From contig LUZK01000029.1 of the NCBI GenBank assembly GCA_001603595.1, positions 1 through 64,000 on the forward strand: a DNA stretch of 64,000 nt. Reading direction: 5' to 3'. The DNA comes from Bacteroidales bacterium Bact_19. GTDB lineage: Bacteria > Bacteroidota > Bacteroidia > Bacteroidales > ML635J-15. How positions within the stretch are numbered: the stretch's first letter is position 1; each line of letters begins with the position of its first letter. A model generated the notes under the pieces. That model did not search any database, was not told the DNA's origin, and was given only the letters and a program-made list of their open reading frames with translations. Both the position numbers and the translations under genes were made by a program. Below are positions 29,641 through 38,899 of this stretch, in pieces.

Positions 29641-30902
29641 TCCTTATACAAAAGCACTTTTTCAATTTTTGTACCTGAGATTCGTAAAATTTTAAACCTT
29701 ATATTTCTGTTATTATCTGTAATATTAATGAGAGCATTTTCTTTTGGAAAACTACCGGTATGATGGAGAATATAGCCTGCTATTGTCTCGTATTCATCTG
29801 ATTCGCTCAGGTTAAGATCAAATTCAAGATTTAATAAATCAACCTCCTGAGAGCCTGAAATAATATAATTTCCTTCTTTTGTAATAATAACTTTAGCATC
29901 AGGATTATCGTGTTCATCTTCAAATTCACCGAAAATTTCTTCAATAATATCTTCAACAGTTACTAAGCCACTTGTAGCTCCAAATTCATCAACAACCACG
30001 GCAATGCTTTTCTTAGATTTAAGAAGTTTTTCAAAAAGTTTACGTGCCGACATGGTTTCCGGAACAATAAAAACCTGCCTTAAAATTTCATCAATAGAAC
30101 TTGGATTTTTAAAAATATCTTTAACATTTACATAACCGGTAATTTCGTCAACAGATTCATTATAAACCAAAATATTAGAATGACCGGTTTCTATAAATTT
30201 ATCACGTACCGATTGTATTGACGCCGATTTGGGAACAGCAACAATTTTATTTCGCGGAATAATACATTCCCTCAATTTAATTTTAGAAAAATCCAGAGCA
30301 TTCTGAAATATCCTTAATTCATTGATATTTGATTCATCATCCAGATCTTCAACATTACTGTCATCTATAATTGCCTCAATATCATGCTTGGTAAAAACTT
30401 TATTTTGAAAATTATCATCAATTTTAATTTTAAAAAACAACTTAGCTATTACCGAAGAAAGCAAAACAATAAAACGTACCAGCGGTGTGAACAAATAATA
30501 AAAAAATCCTATCGGAATAGTCATTATTTTTATTGCATTATCGCCAATTATACGAAAGATTGTTTTAGGCAAAAACTCTGCTACAACAAGAATCAAAATT
30601 GTTGAAATTATCGTTTGAATTAAAAACACGTAAAAATGATTATTTATTCGAGAGAGAATTATTGGTTCTAACAAAGCCGAAAAATAAATACCGTAAATTA
30701 CAAGAGCAATGTTATTTCCAACAAGCATTGTTGCAATAAATTTTGCCGGATTATTAATTATAGCTTCAATAATTCGGCCTTGAAGTCCTTGATCTTTGGA
30801 AGCAATTTCCATTTTCAGACGATTTGCTGTAACATAAGCAATTTCAATTCCTGAAAAAAAAGCCGAAAAGATTATTGCCAGAATAATAACTATAACTTCC
30901 AT
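29637..30902 (-). CDS. DUF21/CNNM + CBS + CorC_HlyC domain transporter-associated protein (hemolysin-like / GldE-like)
   Basis: N-terminal 'AFFSGIEIAYVTANRLKMEI'; 'VVDEFGATSGLVTVEDIIEEIFGEFEDEHD'. Confidence 0.9.
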   Translation of the reverse strand: MEVIVIILAIIFSAFFSGIEIAYVTANRLKMEIASKDQGLQGRIIEAIINNPAKFIATMLVGNNIALVIYGIYFSALLEPIILSRINNHFYVFLIQTIISTILILVVAEFLPKTIFRIIGDNAIKIMTIPIGFFYYLFTPLVRFIVLLSSVIAKLFFKIKIDDNFQNKVFTKHDIEAIIDDSNVEDLDDESNINELRIFQNALDFSKIKLRECIIPRNKIVAVPKSASIQSVRDKFIETGHSNILVYNESVDEITGYVNVKDIFKNPSSIDEILRQVFIVPETMSARKLFEKLLKSKKSIAVVVDEFGATSGLVTVEDIIEEIFGEFEDEHDNPDAKVIITKEGNYIISGSQEVDLLNLEFDLNLSESDEYETIAGYILHHTGSFPKENALINITDNNRNIRFKILRISGTKIEKVLLYKD

Positions 30903-30910
30903 CTATTGAA

Positions 30911-31126
30911 TTAATTATTATTTCGACGTTGGGTATTTTTTCGCTGCTGACGGCGAACTAGGAACATTCCAATACAAATTATGCTAAGCATATATATCAA
31001 CCATGCATTTCCAATACCAATTTTAAAGTGATAATACAATCCTGCAATAAGACAGAAAACTGCCATTACAATCCAAGCTATTTCAACCACTATAAAAAAA
31101 CCGTTTAATTTTTTCTTATTCATCAT
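30911..31126 (-). CDS. Small two-TM membrane protein
   Basis: 71 aa, two hydrophobic stretches, overlaps lptC start. Confidence 0.6.
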   Translation of the reverse strand: MMNKKKLNGFFIVVEIAWIVMAVFCLIAGLYYHFKIGIGNAWLIYMLSIICIGMFLVRRQQRKNTQRRNNN

Positions 31127-31685
31127 TAATATTTATTACTCCTCGTGGGTTAATAATTTTCCATTTTGAAAAATCCTGTCGAGCTTCAAAGCCCATTCCA
31201 AAAAGGATTTGAGTTTCGGTTGTAATTTTTACGTACTTGTGTGAATAAATACTTTCAGATTTAGTATCCCAATACAATAAATCTGTATTAACTTTTTCAT
31301 TTTTCTCGAAATTAGTAACTTCAACATTTCTGCGTGCTTCCCATAATTCTTTTTCGATGTGGTATTTTGCATAATTACATTTTAAGATTGCCGTTACTCG
31401 CATCTGAGGATCAAAAAATTCAACTTGAAAACCTTTAGGATACTCGTCATATCTATTTATTCCATCCTCAATTCTTATCAATTCTTTGGCTTTGAGTCGC
31501 AGTTTTATTTTACCGCTATCACTTAAATTTGTTTCAAAGTTTTCTACAACAAAAGTTGGTAATACTTCGTAGTTTGTGAGTTTATTTACTGTTTCAATAT
31601 CGTTTCTACAAGAAATAAGAAAGTTGCCGGCAAAAATCACCGGCAACAAAATTATTAAAATCTTCGATATTGTTTTTTGTTTCAC
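31116..31685 (-). CDS. lptC: LPS export ABC transporter periplasmic protein LptC
   Basis: Bacteroidetes LptC-like: 'ISCRNDIETVN...ENFETNLSDSGKIKLRLKAKEL...YDEYPKGFQVEFFD...LWEARRNVEVTNFEKNEKVNTDLLYWD'. Confidence 0.85.
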   Translation of the reverse strand: MKQKTISKILIILLPVIFAGNFLISCRNDIETVNKLTNYEVLPTFVVENFETNLSDSGKIKLRLKAKELIRIEDGINRYDEYPKGFQVEFFDPQMRVTAILKCNYAKYHIEKELWEARRNVEVTNFEKNEKVNTDLLYWDTKSESIYSHKYVKITTETQILFGMGFEARQDFSKWKIINPRGVININDE

Positions 31686-33013
31686 TATTTAATAAATCTT
31701 ACAGTTGTAGTTTCACCAATCCAACAACCAACGGTATAAGATTGACCTTCTTTTATATCATACCAGAAAGCTTCTTCTTGAGTAGGAAATCTTGAAGAAT
31801 ATCTTCCAATCATTTCGTTAGCATCTTCAGCAACACTGGGATCAACATTTCTGGCTTTTATAAACTGGTCAACTATAACCCAATTAACAGCTTTTTGTTC
31901 GAAAGCATTTTCGCCACAACCCGCACTACCTGCAGCATAAGCTCTGCCAATCAACATGTAAGCTTTTCCATGGTTCGGATTAAAGTTTATCGCCATACGA
32001 GCATATTGTCTGGCTTTTGGATAGTTTTTGAAATTGGCAAAATAAAGCAATCCCAATTCATAAGAAATATCAGCTTTACGAAGATTGTCCTGTTCGAGGT
32101 TTATTGCTTCAAGATAATACTGTTCGGCATTAGCATTTTCACCTCTTTTAAAAAAACTTTGTGCCAGGGATAAAGCTGCATTTGCAGTTTTTTCATTATT
32201 ATACAACAGAACTGCTGCTTTTAGGTATAAATCCGAAAGTTTACAATCGTCAGAACGACCTCTATCAAGCAAAGCTATAATTTTTGCGGCCATTTCAACA
32301 TCAGTAGGATTCTGAATGAATTTAGGCTCGAAAATATTTATTATAGTAGCACAGTCTGCTGCAGAACTTGTTGCAAAAAGGTCTTCGACAGTTTTTATTG
32401 CTTCCTGAATTTTTGGAATATTAGCCTCTTTAGTTTCGTTTGCAAGCTGTTCGTTTAATCCGTCTATAACTTTCGTATATAACTCTACTAGCTCATCTTT
32501 AGATAATTTACCTTGATTTAGTAAAGCTAATCCTGTTTTAAAATAAATTCCAAGTACAAAAAATTCTGTGTTATTTCCTGACAAAGCATAAGCCTCATCA
32601 AAAATTTTCTTAGCTTCTTCAACAGCATCAGGACGATATTTCAGAAGAGCAACGCCTTTTCGTCCGAGTTGAATTTCTCTTTGTCCATAGTATTCCATAC
32701 GTCTATCGTAAACCATTAAAAGAGTATCAACATAAGCTTGTTGTATTGCCGGATCAGATTCGTTTGCAATAAAATATTCCATTATGGTTACTCCATGGAT
32801 ATAAATATTTCTGGTTGCACCCGGGCAGTTTTCAAAACACCAACGCCATGCAGGCAAAGCATCATGATAGTTTTTTTGATTTACATATTCTGTATAAATT
32901 GACAAATTCGTCCTGCAAGTTTCAGGTTCACTACCGTAATTTTCCTGAGCATAAGCAACACTTGATAATACTAAAGTTAATGCTGCTACCGAATATAATA
33001 CTTTTAATCTCAT
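31685..33013 (-). CDS. TPR-containing secreted protein
   Basis: Signal peptide and multiple TPR-like helices; conserved Bacteroidetes-type gene upstream of lptC. Confidence 0.75.
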   Translation of the reverse strand: MRLKVLYSVAALTLVLSSVAYAQENYGSEPETCRTNLSIYTEYVNQKNYHDALPAWRWCFENCPGATRNIYIHGVTIMEYFIANESDPAIQQAYVDTLLMVYDRRMEYYGQREIQLGRKGVALLKYRPDAVEEAKKIFDEAYALSGNNTEFFVLGIYFKTGLALLNQGKLSKDELVELYTKVIDGLNEQLANETKEANIPKIQEAIKTVEDLFATSSAADCATIINIFEPKFIQNPTDVEMAAKIIALLDRGRSDDCKLSDLYLKAAVLLYNNEKTANAALSLAQSFFKRGENANAEQYYLEAINLEQDNLRKADISYELGLLYFANFKNYPKARQYARMAINFNPNHGKAYMLIGRAYAAGSAGCGENAFEQKAVNWVIVDQFIKARNVDPSVAEDANEMIGRYSSRFPTQEEAFWYDIKEGQSYTVGCWIGETTTVRFIK

Positions 33014-33037
33014 AACAAAAAATTTATCTATTAAACT

Positions 33038-34321
33038 TTAATCAAACCTACTTTTCACAAACCAAGTATCTCCGAGATTGAAACTTAATCCTAATACAAA
33101 ATAATTTTCGCGAATAAGACTATTATCTAATGTCCCCCTCTGTCCAATCTGTAGAGATAAGTTAAAAACTGTTTTAGAACGTTTAACAGGCAATCCTAAA
33201 CCAAAAGATATGCCAAAATCATTTATTTTATATTCATTACCGGAGAATCTAAAATAATTACTATTAAGATAAAGGCCACCTCTATAAATTATGCTGGATG
33301 AATATACCAAAGGATTTTTATTTGCTCCTGCAGGTTTATACTCAAATCCTAATGATAAATAATTATTGTTTTTAGAACTGTCTATTTCGTTAAAAAATGG
33401 AGATTTTGTCCAGTCTTGCATAGTAAAATCAGCTCCAATAAAAAACTTCTCGTCAAAAAAGTAACCTAACCCAAAACCTATTTTTTGAGGTAAAGTAATT
33501 TCACCTCTTTCGTCTTCAGATAAATAAATTGTATCCTGAATTACAGAGCTGCCAACAGAAAGAGAATTATAAATCAAAGTAGATTTGTAGGCATTTAATT
33601 TATTGTTATATCCATAAACAGCTCCAAGCAAAATTGTGCTTTTATCGTTTAATTTAAATTTATATCCTAACCCGGACTCAAAACAAAAATCACTAATTCT
33701 TATAGAATTTTGTTCAACAACATTCAATAACCCGCCATCATTTGCATTAAATTTTAATCCGTTGGTTTGATAAATTTTTCCGAAATTGTAGCCTAAGTTT
33801 ACACCAATGTTTAAGTTTCTGGCAATGTTAAAGCCATTGTTTAAGAATACCTTATTGATACCTCCAAAACCTTGAAATAAATATGTTTTATTCACATTGA
33901 ATACAGAATCAATTGCCCCAATATCATAACCAACATTAGAAAAAGGTATTAAGCCTGATGATACTTTCCACCATTTACTTACCGGAAACCCGACAATAAT
34001 ATGAGCCAAATTAAAATCAGATTTTAACATTTTGGTTTCAGGATTTTTAACGGCAAATAATCTTGCTCCGCCATCAAATCCAAAATCAAAAATGAATGTG
34101 AGGCTGTCAATATTTGCACCCGAAGCAGGATTAACAAAATCTATACTGTTTTGATAAGGCAGAGCATAAGCCAGCCCTCCCATTGCCTTATTACGACTTT
34201 GAACAGTATTATAAATATCTCCTATTCCGTAACGAGTGTAAGGAGAACCTACACGTCCTTGTGCAAAAATTTCGGTAACATAGATTACCAAAAATGTTGA
34301 TATAAAAAGTAATTTATACAT
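33038..34321 (-). CDS. Outer membrane beta-barrel protein
   Basis: Signal peptide; 'GSPYTRYGIGDIYN...RNKAMGGLAYALP' typical of Bacteroidetes OMPs; beta-rich. Confidence 0.75.
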   Translation of the reverse strand: MYKLLFISTFLVIYVTEIFAQGRVGSPYTRYGIGDIYNTVQSRNKAMGGLAYALPYQNSIDFVNPASGANIDSLTFIFDFGFDGGARLFAVKNPETKMLKSDFNLAHIIVGFPVSKWWKVSSGLIPFSNVGYDIGAIDSVFNVNKTYLFQGFGGINKVFLNNGFNIARNLNIGVNLGYNFGKIYQTNGLKFNANDGGLLNVVEQNSIRISDFCFESGLGYKFKLNDKSTILLGAVYGYNNKLNAYKSTLIYNSLSVGSSVIQDTIYLSEDERGEITLPQKIGFGLGYFFDEKFFIGADFTMQDWTKSPFFNEIDSSKNNNYLSLGFEYKPAGANKNPLVYSSSIIYRGGLYLNSNYFRFSGNEYKINDFGISFGLGLPVKRSKTVFNLSLQIGQRGTLDNSLIRENYFVLGLSFNLGDTWFVKSRFD

Positions 34322-35057
34322 TTATTTTTAATATTTCATTTAATCCTATAGCGATTAAATCATCGCATGCAAATATGCTAAAATTTAATAATTTATGCAA
34401 ATAAATAGTATCACCTCCTGTAAAAACAACTTTTAAATCTTTATATTGTGCCAAAGCATTATTTATTATGCCTTCAATTTCATTTTTAATTCCGATAAAA
34501 ACACCTAACACCAAAGCATCTTTGGTATTTTGACCTAAAAATGAGTCTTTGAAATCAAAAGTTAAATAATCTTTATAATTTATAAGTGGAAGTTTTCCGG
34601 TAAATTGATTGAGTGCTTTAAATCTTAATGCTATACCAGGACTAATGTTGCCGCCAACGAAATTTTTCCCTTCAATAATCATATCGTATGTGATTGCTGT
34701 TCCGACGTCAATAATTAAAACATTTTCACCATTAAACAAAGTACTTGCTCCGCAAGCAGCAGCAATACGATCTTTTCCTAATGTTTCCGGAGTTTTATAA
34801 TTTATTTTTATAGGTAAATTTAAATCATATGAAAATTCAATGAATAAAGTACTTGCTTTTAAAAATTCAATAAGTTTAGCATCATCATTACGAACCGAAC
34901 TATAAATACAATAAATATCGTTTTTTAATTTCTGATTTTTCAACCAATCAATGACTTGAATTTGTGAATTTGATATAAGTCGAGAAATAATGTCTGAGTC
35001 TTTAAAAATAAAGACTTTAAAATTGGTATTGCCGGCATCTATAATAATTCTCGACAT
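34314..35057 (-). CDS. coaX: Type III pantothenate kinase
   Basis: 'IIDAGNTNFKVFIF', 'TLGKDRIAAACGA', 'NVLIIDVGTAITYDMI', 'GGNISPGIALRFKAL'. Confidence 0.95.
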   Translation of the reverse strand: MSRIIIDAGNTNFKVFIFKDSDIISRLISNSQIQVIDWLKNQKLKNDIYCIYSSVRNDDAKLIEFLKASTLFIEFSYDLNLPIKINYKTPETLGKDRIAAACGASTLFNGENVLIIDVGTAITYDMIIEGKNFVGGNISPGIALRFKALNQFTGKLPLINYKDYLTFDFKDSFLGQNTKDALVLGVFIGIKNEIEGIINNALAQYKDLKVVFTGGDTIYLHKLLNFSIFACDDLIAIGLNEILKINV

Positions 35058-35275
35058 AAATTAGCAGAAATTTTTTTGCAAAATTAAACTTTTATAAATA
35101 AAATTTTCATTAAAAAGCCATTATTATTCGAGTAAATAACAAAGTGAATTAAAATTTTGTGTAAAAATTACTTATTGTAATTATTTTTAAAACTTTGTTT
35201 ACAAATAATTTTATTATATTCGCAGCCTGAAAAATAATTCAAAAAATTTAGTAAAACTTTTAAATTTTATAAGTA

Positions 35276-37375
35276 ATGGCAGTTCTACAGAAGATACGTA
35301 ACAGAGCAGGAATTTTTGTGGTTATTTTTGTTGGTGTAGCATTATTTTTATTTATAATTGATCCTACGACTTTTCAAGGTTTATTCATGAAACAAGACAC
35401 CAGCATAGCAGAAATTAACGATGAAAAAGTTGATTACAAAGAATTTAATGAAAACTATAATTTTCATCGAAACTTTTTACTTGTAGCTCAAAGAAAAACC
35501 AATCTTGAAGCGGATGAAGACGAAAGTGTAAGAGAACAAGCATGGAAAGATATTCTTAACAAATATATCTTAGAGCCAAATTTTGAAAAAGTTGGTATTA
35601 ATGTTAGTGATGAAGAACTTGAAGATTTGCTATGGGGATCTAATATTCACTACATCATTTCACAAAACTTTACGAATCCCGAAACAGGTAAAGTTGATAC
35701 AGCAAATATTAAAAACTTTTTCCAAAAAGCTTATGATGACCCAAATTATACAATAATTGCTGATTACTGGAAAGCTATCATTAAGAAAGACCGAATGAAT
35801 ACCAAATATAATAATATGGTAAAGCAAGGTTTTTACACTCCTAAAGCCCTTGCAAAAATGGATTATATAGAAAGAAATACAACTTATGATATATTAGTTT
35901 TAGTTCGAAGTTACAAAGATATTGCAGATGAAAGCATTAAAATTACAGATTCGGACTTAAAAGAATATTACGACAACAACAAACACATGTTTAAAGTTGA
36001 CAAACGCAGCAGAGACATGGAATATGTTGTTTTCTCAATAATCCCGAGTACAGAAGATACATTAAAAGCAAAACAGGACATTACTGATTTATTACATGAT
36101 TTCTTAAAAGAAGAAGACGTTTTATCTTATGCAAAAAGATATTCAGAAATCAGATTCCCTGAAAAATACTTAAATTCCAATGAACTCCCCGAGGGGATTT
36201 CTCCGGAATTTTTTGAAAAACCGGTAGGAACATTATCAGAAATTGTTTTATCAAATAATGCTTTTCTGTTTACAAAAATTGTAGATGTAGCAGAAAAACC
36301 CGATTCTGTTAAAGCAAGTCATATTTTAATCAAACCAAGCGAAAATGTAACATTAGAACAATGTAATGCTAAGGCAGATAGCTTGATGAAACTAGTTGAA
36401 AAAGGTGAAGATTTTGCTGTATTAGCATTGATGAACAGCGAAGACCCAGGGTCAAAAAATGCAGGAGGCGATTTAGGTTGGTTTACAGAAGGAATGATGG
36501 TTAAAGAATTTAATGATGCCTGTTTTGAAGGGAAAACCGGGGATATCAAAAAAGTTGAAACTCAATATGGAGTACATATAATAAAAATTACAGATCAAAC
36601 AAAACCACACAGAAAAATAAAATTAGCCACAATTGCAAAAGAAATTAACTTCTCCGACAAAACTTCAAATTTCTATTTTTCACAAGCAAGTCAATTTGCT
36701 TCTTTGAATACTACAGCAGAAAAATTTGATAAAGCTGTGGCCGAACAAAAATTAACAAAAAGGATTGCAACAAATATCAACGATATTGACAATAAACTAC
36801 CCGGGATTGAAAATGCAAGAGAAATGGTAAGATGGTTATATGATGAAAATACTAAAAAAGGCGATGTATCTCATGTATTTGTTTTCCAGGATAAATATAT
36901 CGTTGCAAAAGTTGCAGCTATTCGCGAAAAAGGCTATGCTGAAATAGAAGATGTAAAAGACAGAATTCAACCTATTGTTTTGAAAAACAAAAAAGCTGAA
37001 ATTTTAATCTCCGAACTTGAAAAAGATTTGAATTCATTAAAAGAATTGAATTCGATAGCTTCAAAATACAATATAAACCTTGATACAGTAAATAATGTAA
37101 ATTTTGCATCCTTTTCAATACCCGGACATGGCATTGAACCTAACATAAATGCTGTAGCTTCAACGATTGGTAAAGGAAAAACTTCAAAACCAATAAAAGG
37201 TAACAACGGGGTTTATGTTATTAAAGTAATAGATGAATATGCTGCTCCTGAAAAAACAGATTTTACAGCCGAGCAGTTAAATCTTATGAGAAATATGGCA
37301 TCCCAAACTTACAGGATTTTCGAATCTCTTGAGAAAAAAGCTAATGTAATAGACAAGAGAGCCAAGTTCTTCTAA
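35276..37375 (+). CDS. SurA/PpiD-like peptidylprolyl isomerase with N-terminal TM anchor
   Basis: N-terminal SurA_N_3-like domain; parvulin 'KASHILIKPSENVTLEQCNAKADSLM...NSEDPGSKNAGGDLGWFTEGMMVKEFNDACF...VETQYGVHIIKI'. Confidence 0.93.
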   Translation: MAVLQKIRNRAGIFVVIFVGVALFLFIIDPTTFQGLFMKQDTSIAEINDEKVDYKEFNENYNFHRNFLLVAQRKTNLEADEDESVREQAWKDILNKYILEPNFEKVGINVSDEELEDLLWGSNIHYIISQNFTNPETGKVDTANIKNFFQKAYDDPNYTIIADYWKAIIKKDRMNTKYNNMVKQGFYTPKALAKMDYIERNTTYDILVLVRSYKDIADESIKITDSDLKEYYDNNKHMFKVDKRSRDMEYVVFSIIPSTEDTLKAKQDITDLLHDFLKEEDVLSYAKRYSEIRFPEKYLNSNELPEGISPEFFEKPVGTLSEIVLSNNAFLFTKIVDVAEKPDSVKASHILIKPSENVTLEQCNAKADSLMKLVEKGEDFAVLALMNSEDPGSKNAGGDLGWFTEGMMVKEFNDACFEGKTGDIKKVETQYGVHIIKITDQTKPHRKIKLATIAKEINFSDKTSNFYFSQASQFASLNTTAEKFDKAVAEQKLTKRIATNINDIDNKLPGIENAREMVRWLYDENTKKGDVSHVFVFQDKYIVAKVAAIREKGYAEIEDVKDRIQPIVLKNKKAEILISELEKDLNSLKELNSIASKYNINLDTVNNVNFASFSIPGHGIEPNINAVASTIGKGKTSKPIKGNNGVYVIKVIDEYAAPEKTDFTAEQLNLMRNMASQTYRIFESLEKKANVIDKRAKFF

Positions 37376-37383
37376 AATAAAGA

Positions 37384-37409
37384 AAGCTGTCTTAGGACAG
37401 CTTTTTTAA
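37384..37409 (+). terminator. Intrinsic terminator
   Basis: AAGCTGTC-TTAG-GACAGCTT then T-run. Confidence 0.85.
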
Positions 37410-37497
37410 AAAAAAAACTTTTTTCTTTTTTAAAACAAAAAAAGTATTTAAGTTTGCAATGAAAATTTAATGAGTTACTAACTTAAATTATACAAAA

Positions 37498-37665
37498 ATG
37501 GCTTACAAAATTTCAGATGATTGTACTGCATGTGGTACTTGTATTGATGAATGCCCGGTAGAGGCTATCTCAGAAGGTGATATCTACAAAATTGATCCGG
37601 ATGTTTGCACAGATTGTGGTGCTTGTGCAGACGTTTGTCCTGTAGAAGCTATCCATCCGGCATAG
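37498..37665 (+). CDS. 2x[4Fe-4S] ferredoxin, 55 aa (missing from the ORF track)
   Basis: Manual translation MAYKISDDCTACGTCIDECPVEAISEGDIYKIDPDVCTDCGACADVCPVEAIHPA*; two CxxCxxCxxxCP motifs. Confidence 0.95.
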   Translation: MAYKISDDCTACGTCIDECPVEAISEGDIYKIDPDVCTDCGACADVCPVEAIHPA

Positions 37666-37683
37666 TAATTAACAGATTAAATG

Positions 37684-37717
37684 CTGCTTCCAGAAATTTT
37701 GGAAGCAGTTTTTTTTT
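37684..37717 (+). terminator. Intrinsic terminator after ferredoxin
   Basis: CTGCTTCCA-N7-TGGAAGCAG then T-run. Confidence 0.85.
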
Positions 37718-38896
37718 ATGAAAAAAATACTTTTCATCCCTTTTAATCTTTTAGCTCATTATTTGAGGTGTATTGAAATAGCTAAAAATTTTGCTGTAAG
37801 CAATTTAGAAATTGTTTTTCTAAATTCAGAGAAATATAATGATTTTGTTATTTCTAATGGATTTAGAATAACAAAAAATCCATGTTTAGCATACGAAAAA
37901 GTAATAGAAAGTGCAGGGAAATTTGATTTTTCGTGGATAAATGAAAAATCTGTACGAAAAGCAGTTGATTTTTTAATTAATGTCATAGAAGATGAAAAAC
38001 CCGATATGGTTATAAGCGATACATATCCCGGAATAAGTATATCTTGCTCGTTTTTAAAAATAAAACATATATCCATTGTAAATGCTTATGCTACAAATAA
38101 TTATGCTTTATTTAGAGATGTCCCTCATAATCATAGAGCTAATCGTTTTCGTAAATATCTCACACAAGAAAAATGGGATAGAATAGTAAGAACTGTAGAA
38201 GAAATCACATTAAAAAGAGTACATACACCTTTTAAAAAGATTAGAAAAAATTTGTCAATAGATTTAAAAGAAAACCTATTTGATGAGTTTACATCAGAGT
38301 TAAATCTAATAGTAGATGACCCTGAAATTTTTCCAATAAAAATCAAGGATAATTCTTATGTGCAATTAGGACCTGTATTGTACGCTTGCAGAAAAATTGA
38401 TAATACCCTAATAAATTTTTTAAACAAAAATTCTTCTAAACCATGTATTTTTATTAGCACAGGCAGTAGTGGAAAAAACATTATTCCTAACATAATAAAA
38501 CCCGAAGAATTGCAAGATTTTAATTTAATTGTTACCGGTTCCAATGAAGAATATGAAAATAAAAATGTCATTTATAAAAACTTTGTAAACTTTGATATAA
38601 TCGCTGATAAAATTGATCTGGTAATTTGCCACGGAGGCAACGGAACAATGTATCAATCATTAAATGCAGGCAAAAAAATTATTGCAGTTCCATCAATCTT
38701 TGAACAAGAATGGAATATACAACGATTCTCGGCTTTAAATTTGTGTAAAGTTTTTTATCCTGAAGAAAATCCGCAAAAACTTATAAAATTAATTTTTGAA
38801 AGTTTTAAAGAAAAATCTATAGCTACATATAAAAGTAAATACAAAAAAGTCCCCGCAAAATACGGAGACGTTATTATAGAATATTTATCAAAGTAG
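37718..38896 (+). CDS. Glycosyltransferase, UGT/MurG-like fold
   Basis: 'PCIFISTGSSGKNIIPN...NLIVTGSNEEYENKNVIYKNFVNFDIIADKIDLVICHGGNGTMYQSLNAGKKIIAVPS'. Confidence 0.85.
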   Translation: MKKILFIPFNLLAHYLRCIEIAKNFAVSNLEIVFLNSEKYNDFVISNGFRITKNPCLAYEKVIESAGKFDFSWINEKSVRKAVDFLINVIEDEKPDMVISDTYPGISISCSFLKIKHISIVNAYATNNYALFRDVPHNHRANRFRKYLTQEKWDRIVRTVEEITLKRVHTPFKKIRKNLSIDLKENLFDEFTSELNLIVDDPEIFPIKIKDNSYVQLGPVLYACRKIDNTLINFLNKNSSKPCIFISTGSSGKNIIPNIIKPEELQDFNLIVTGSNEEYENKNVIYKNFVNFDIIADKIDLVICHGGNGTMYQSLNAGKKIIAVPSIFEQEWNIQRFSALNLCKVFYPEENPQKLIKLIFESFKEKSIATYKSKYKKVPAKYGDVIIEYLSK

Positions 38897-38899
38897 ATT

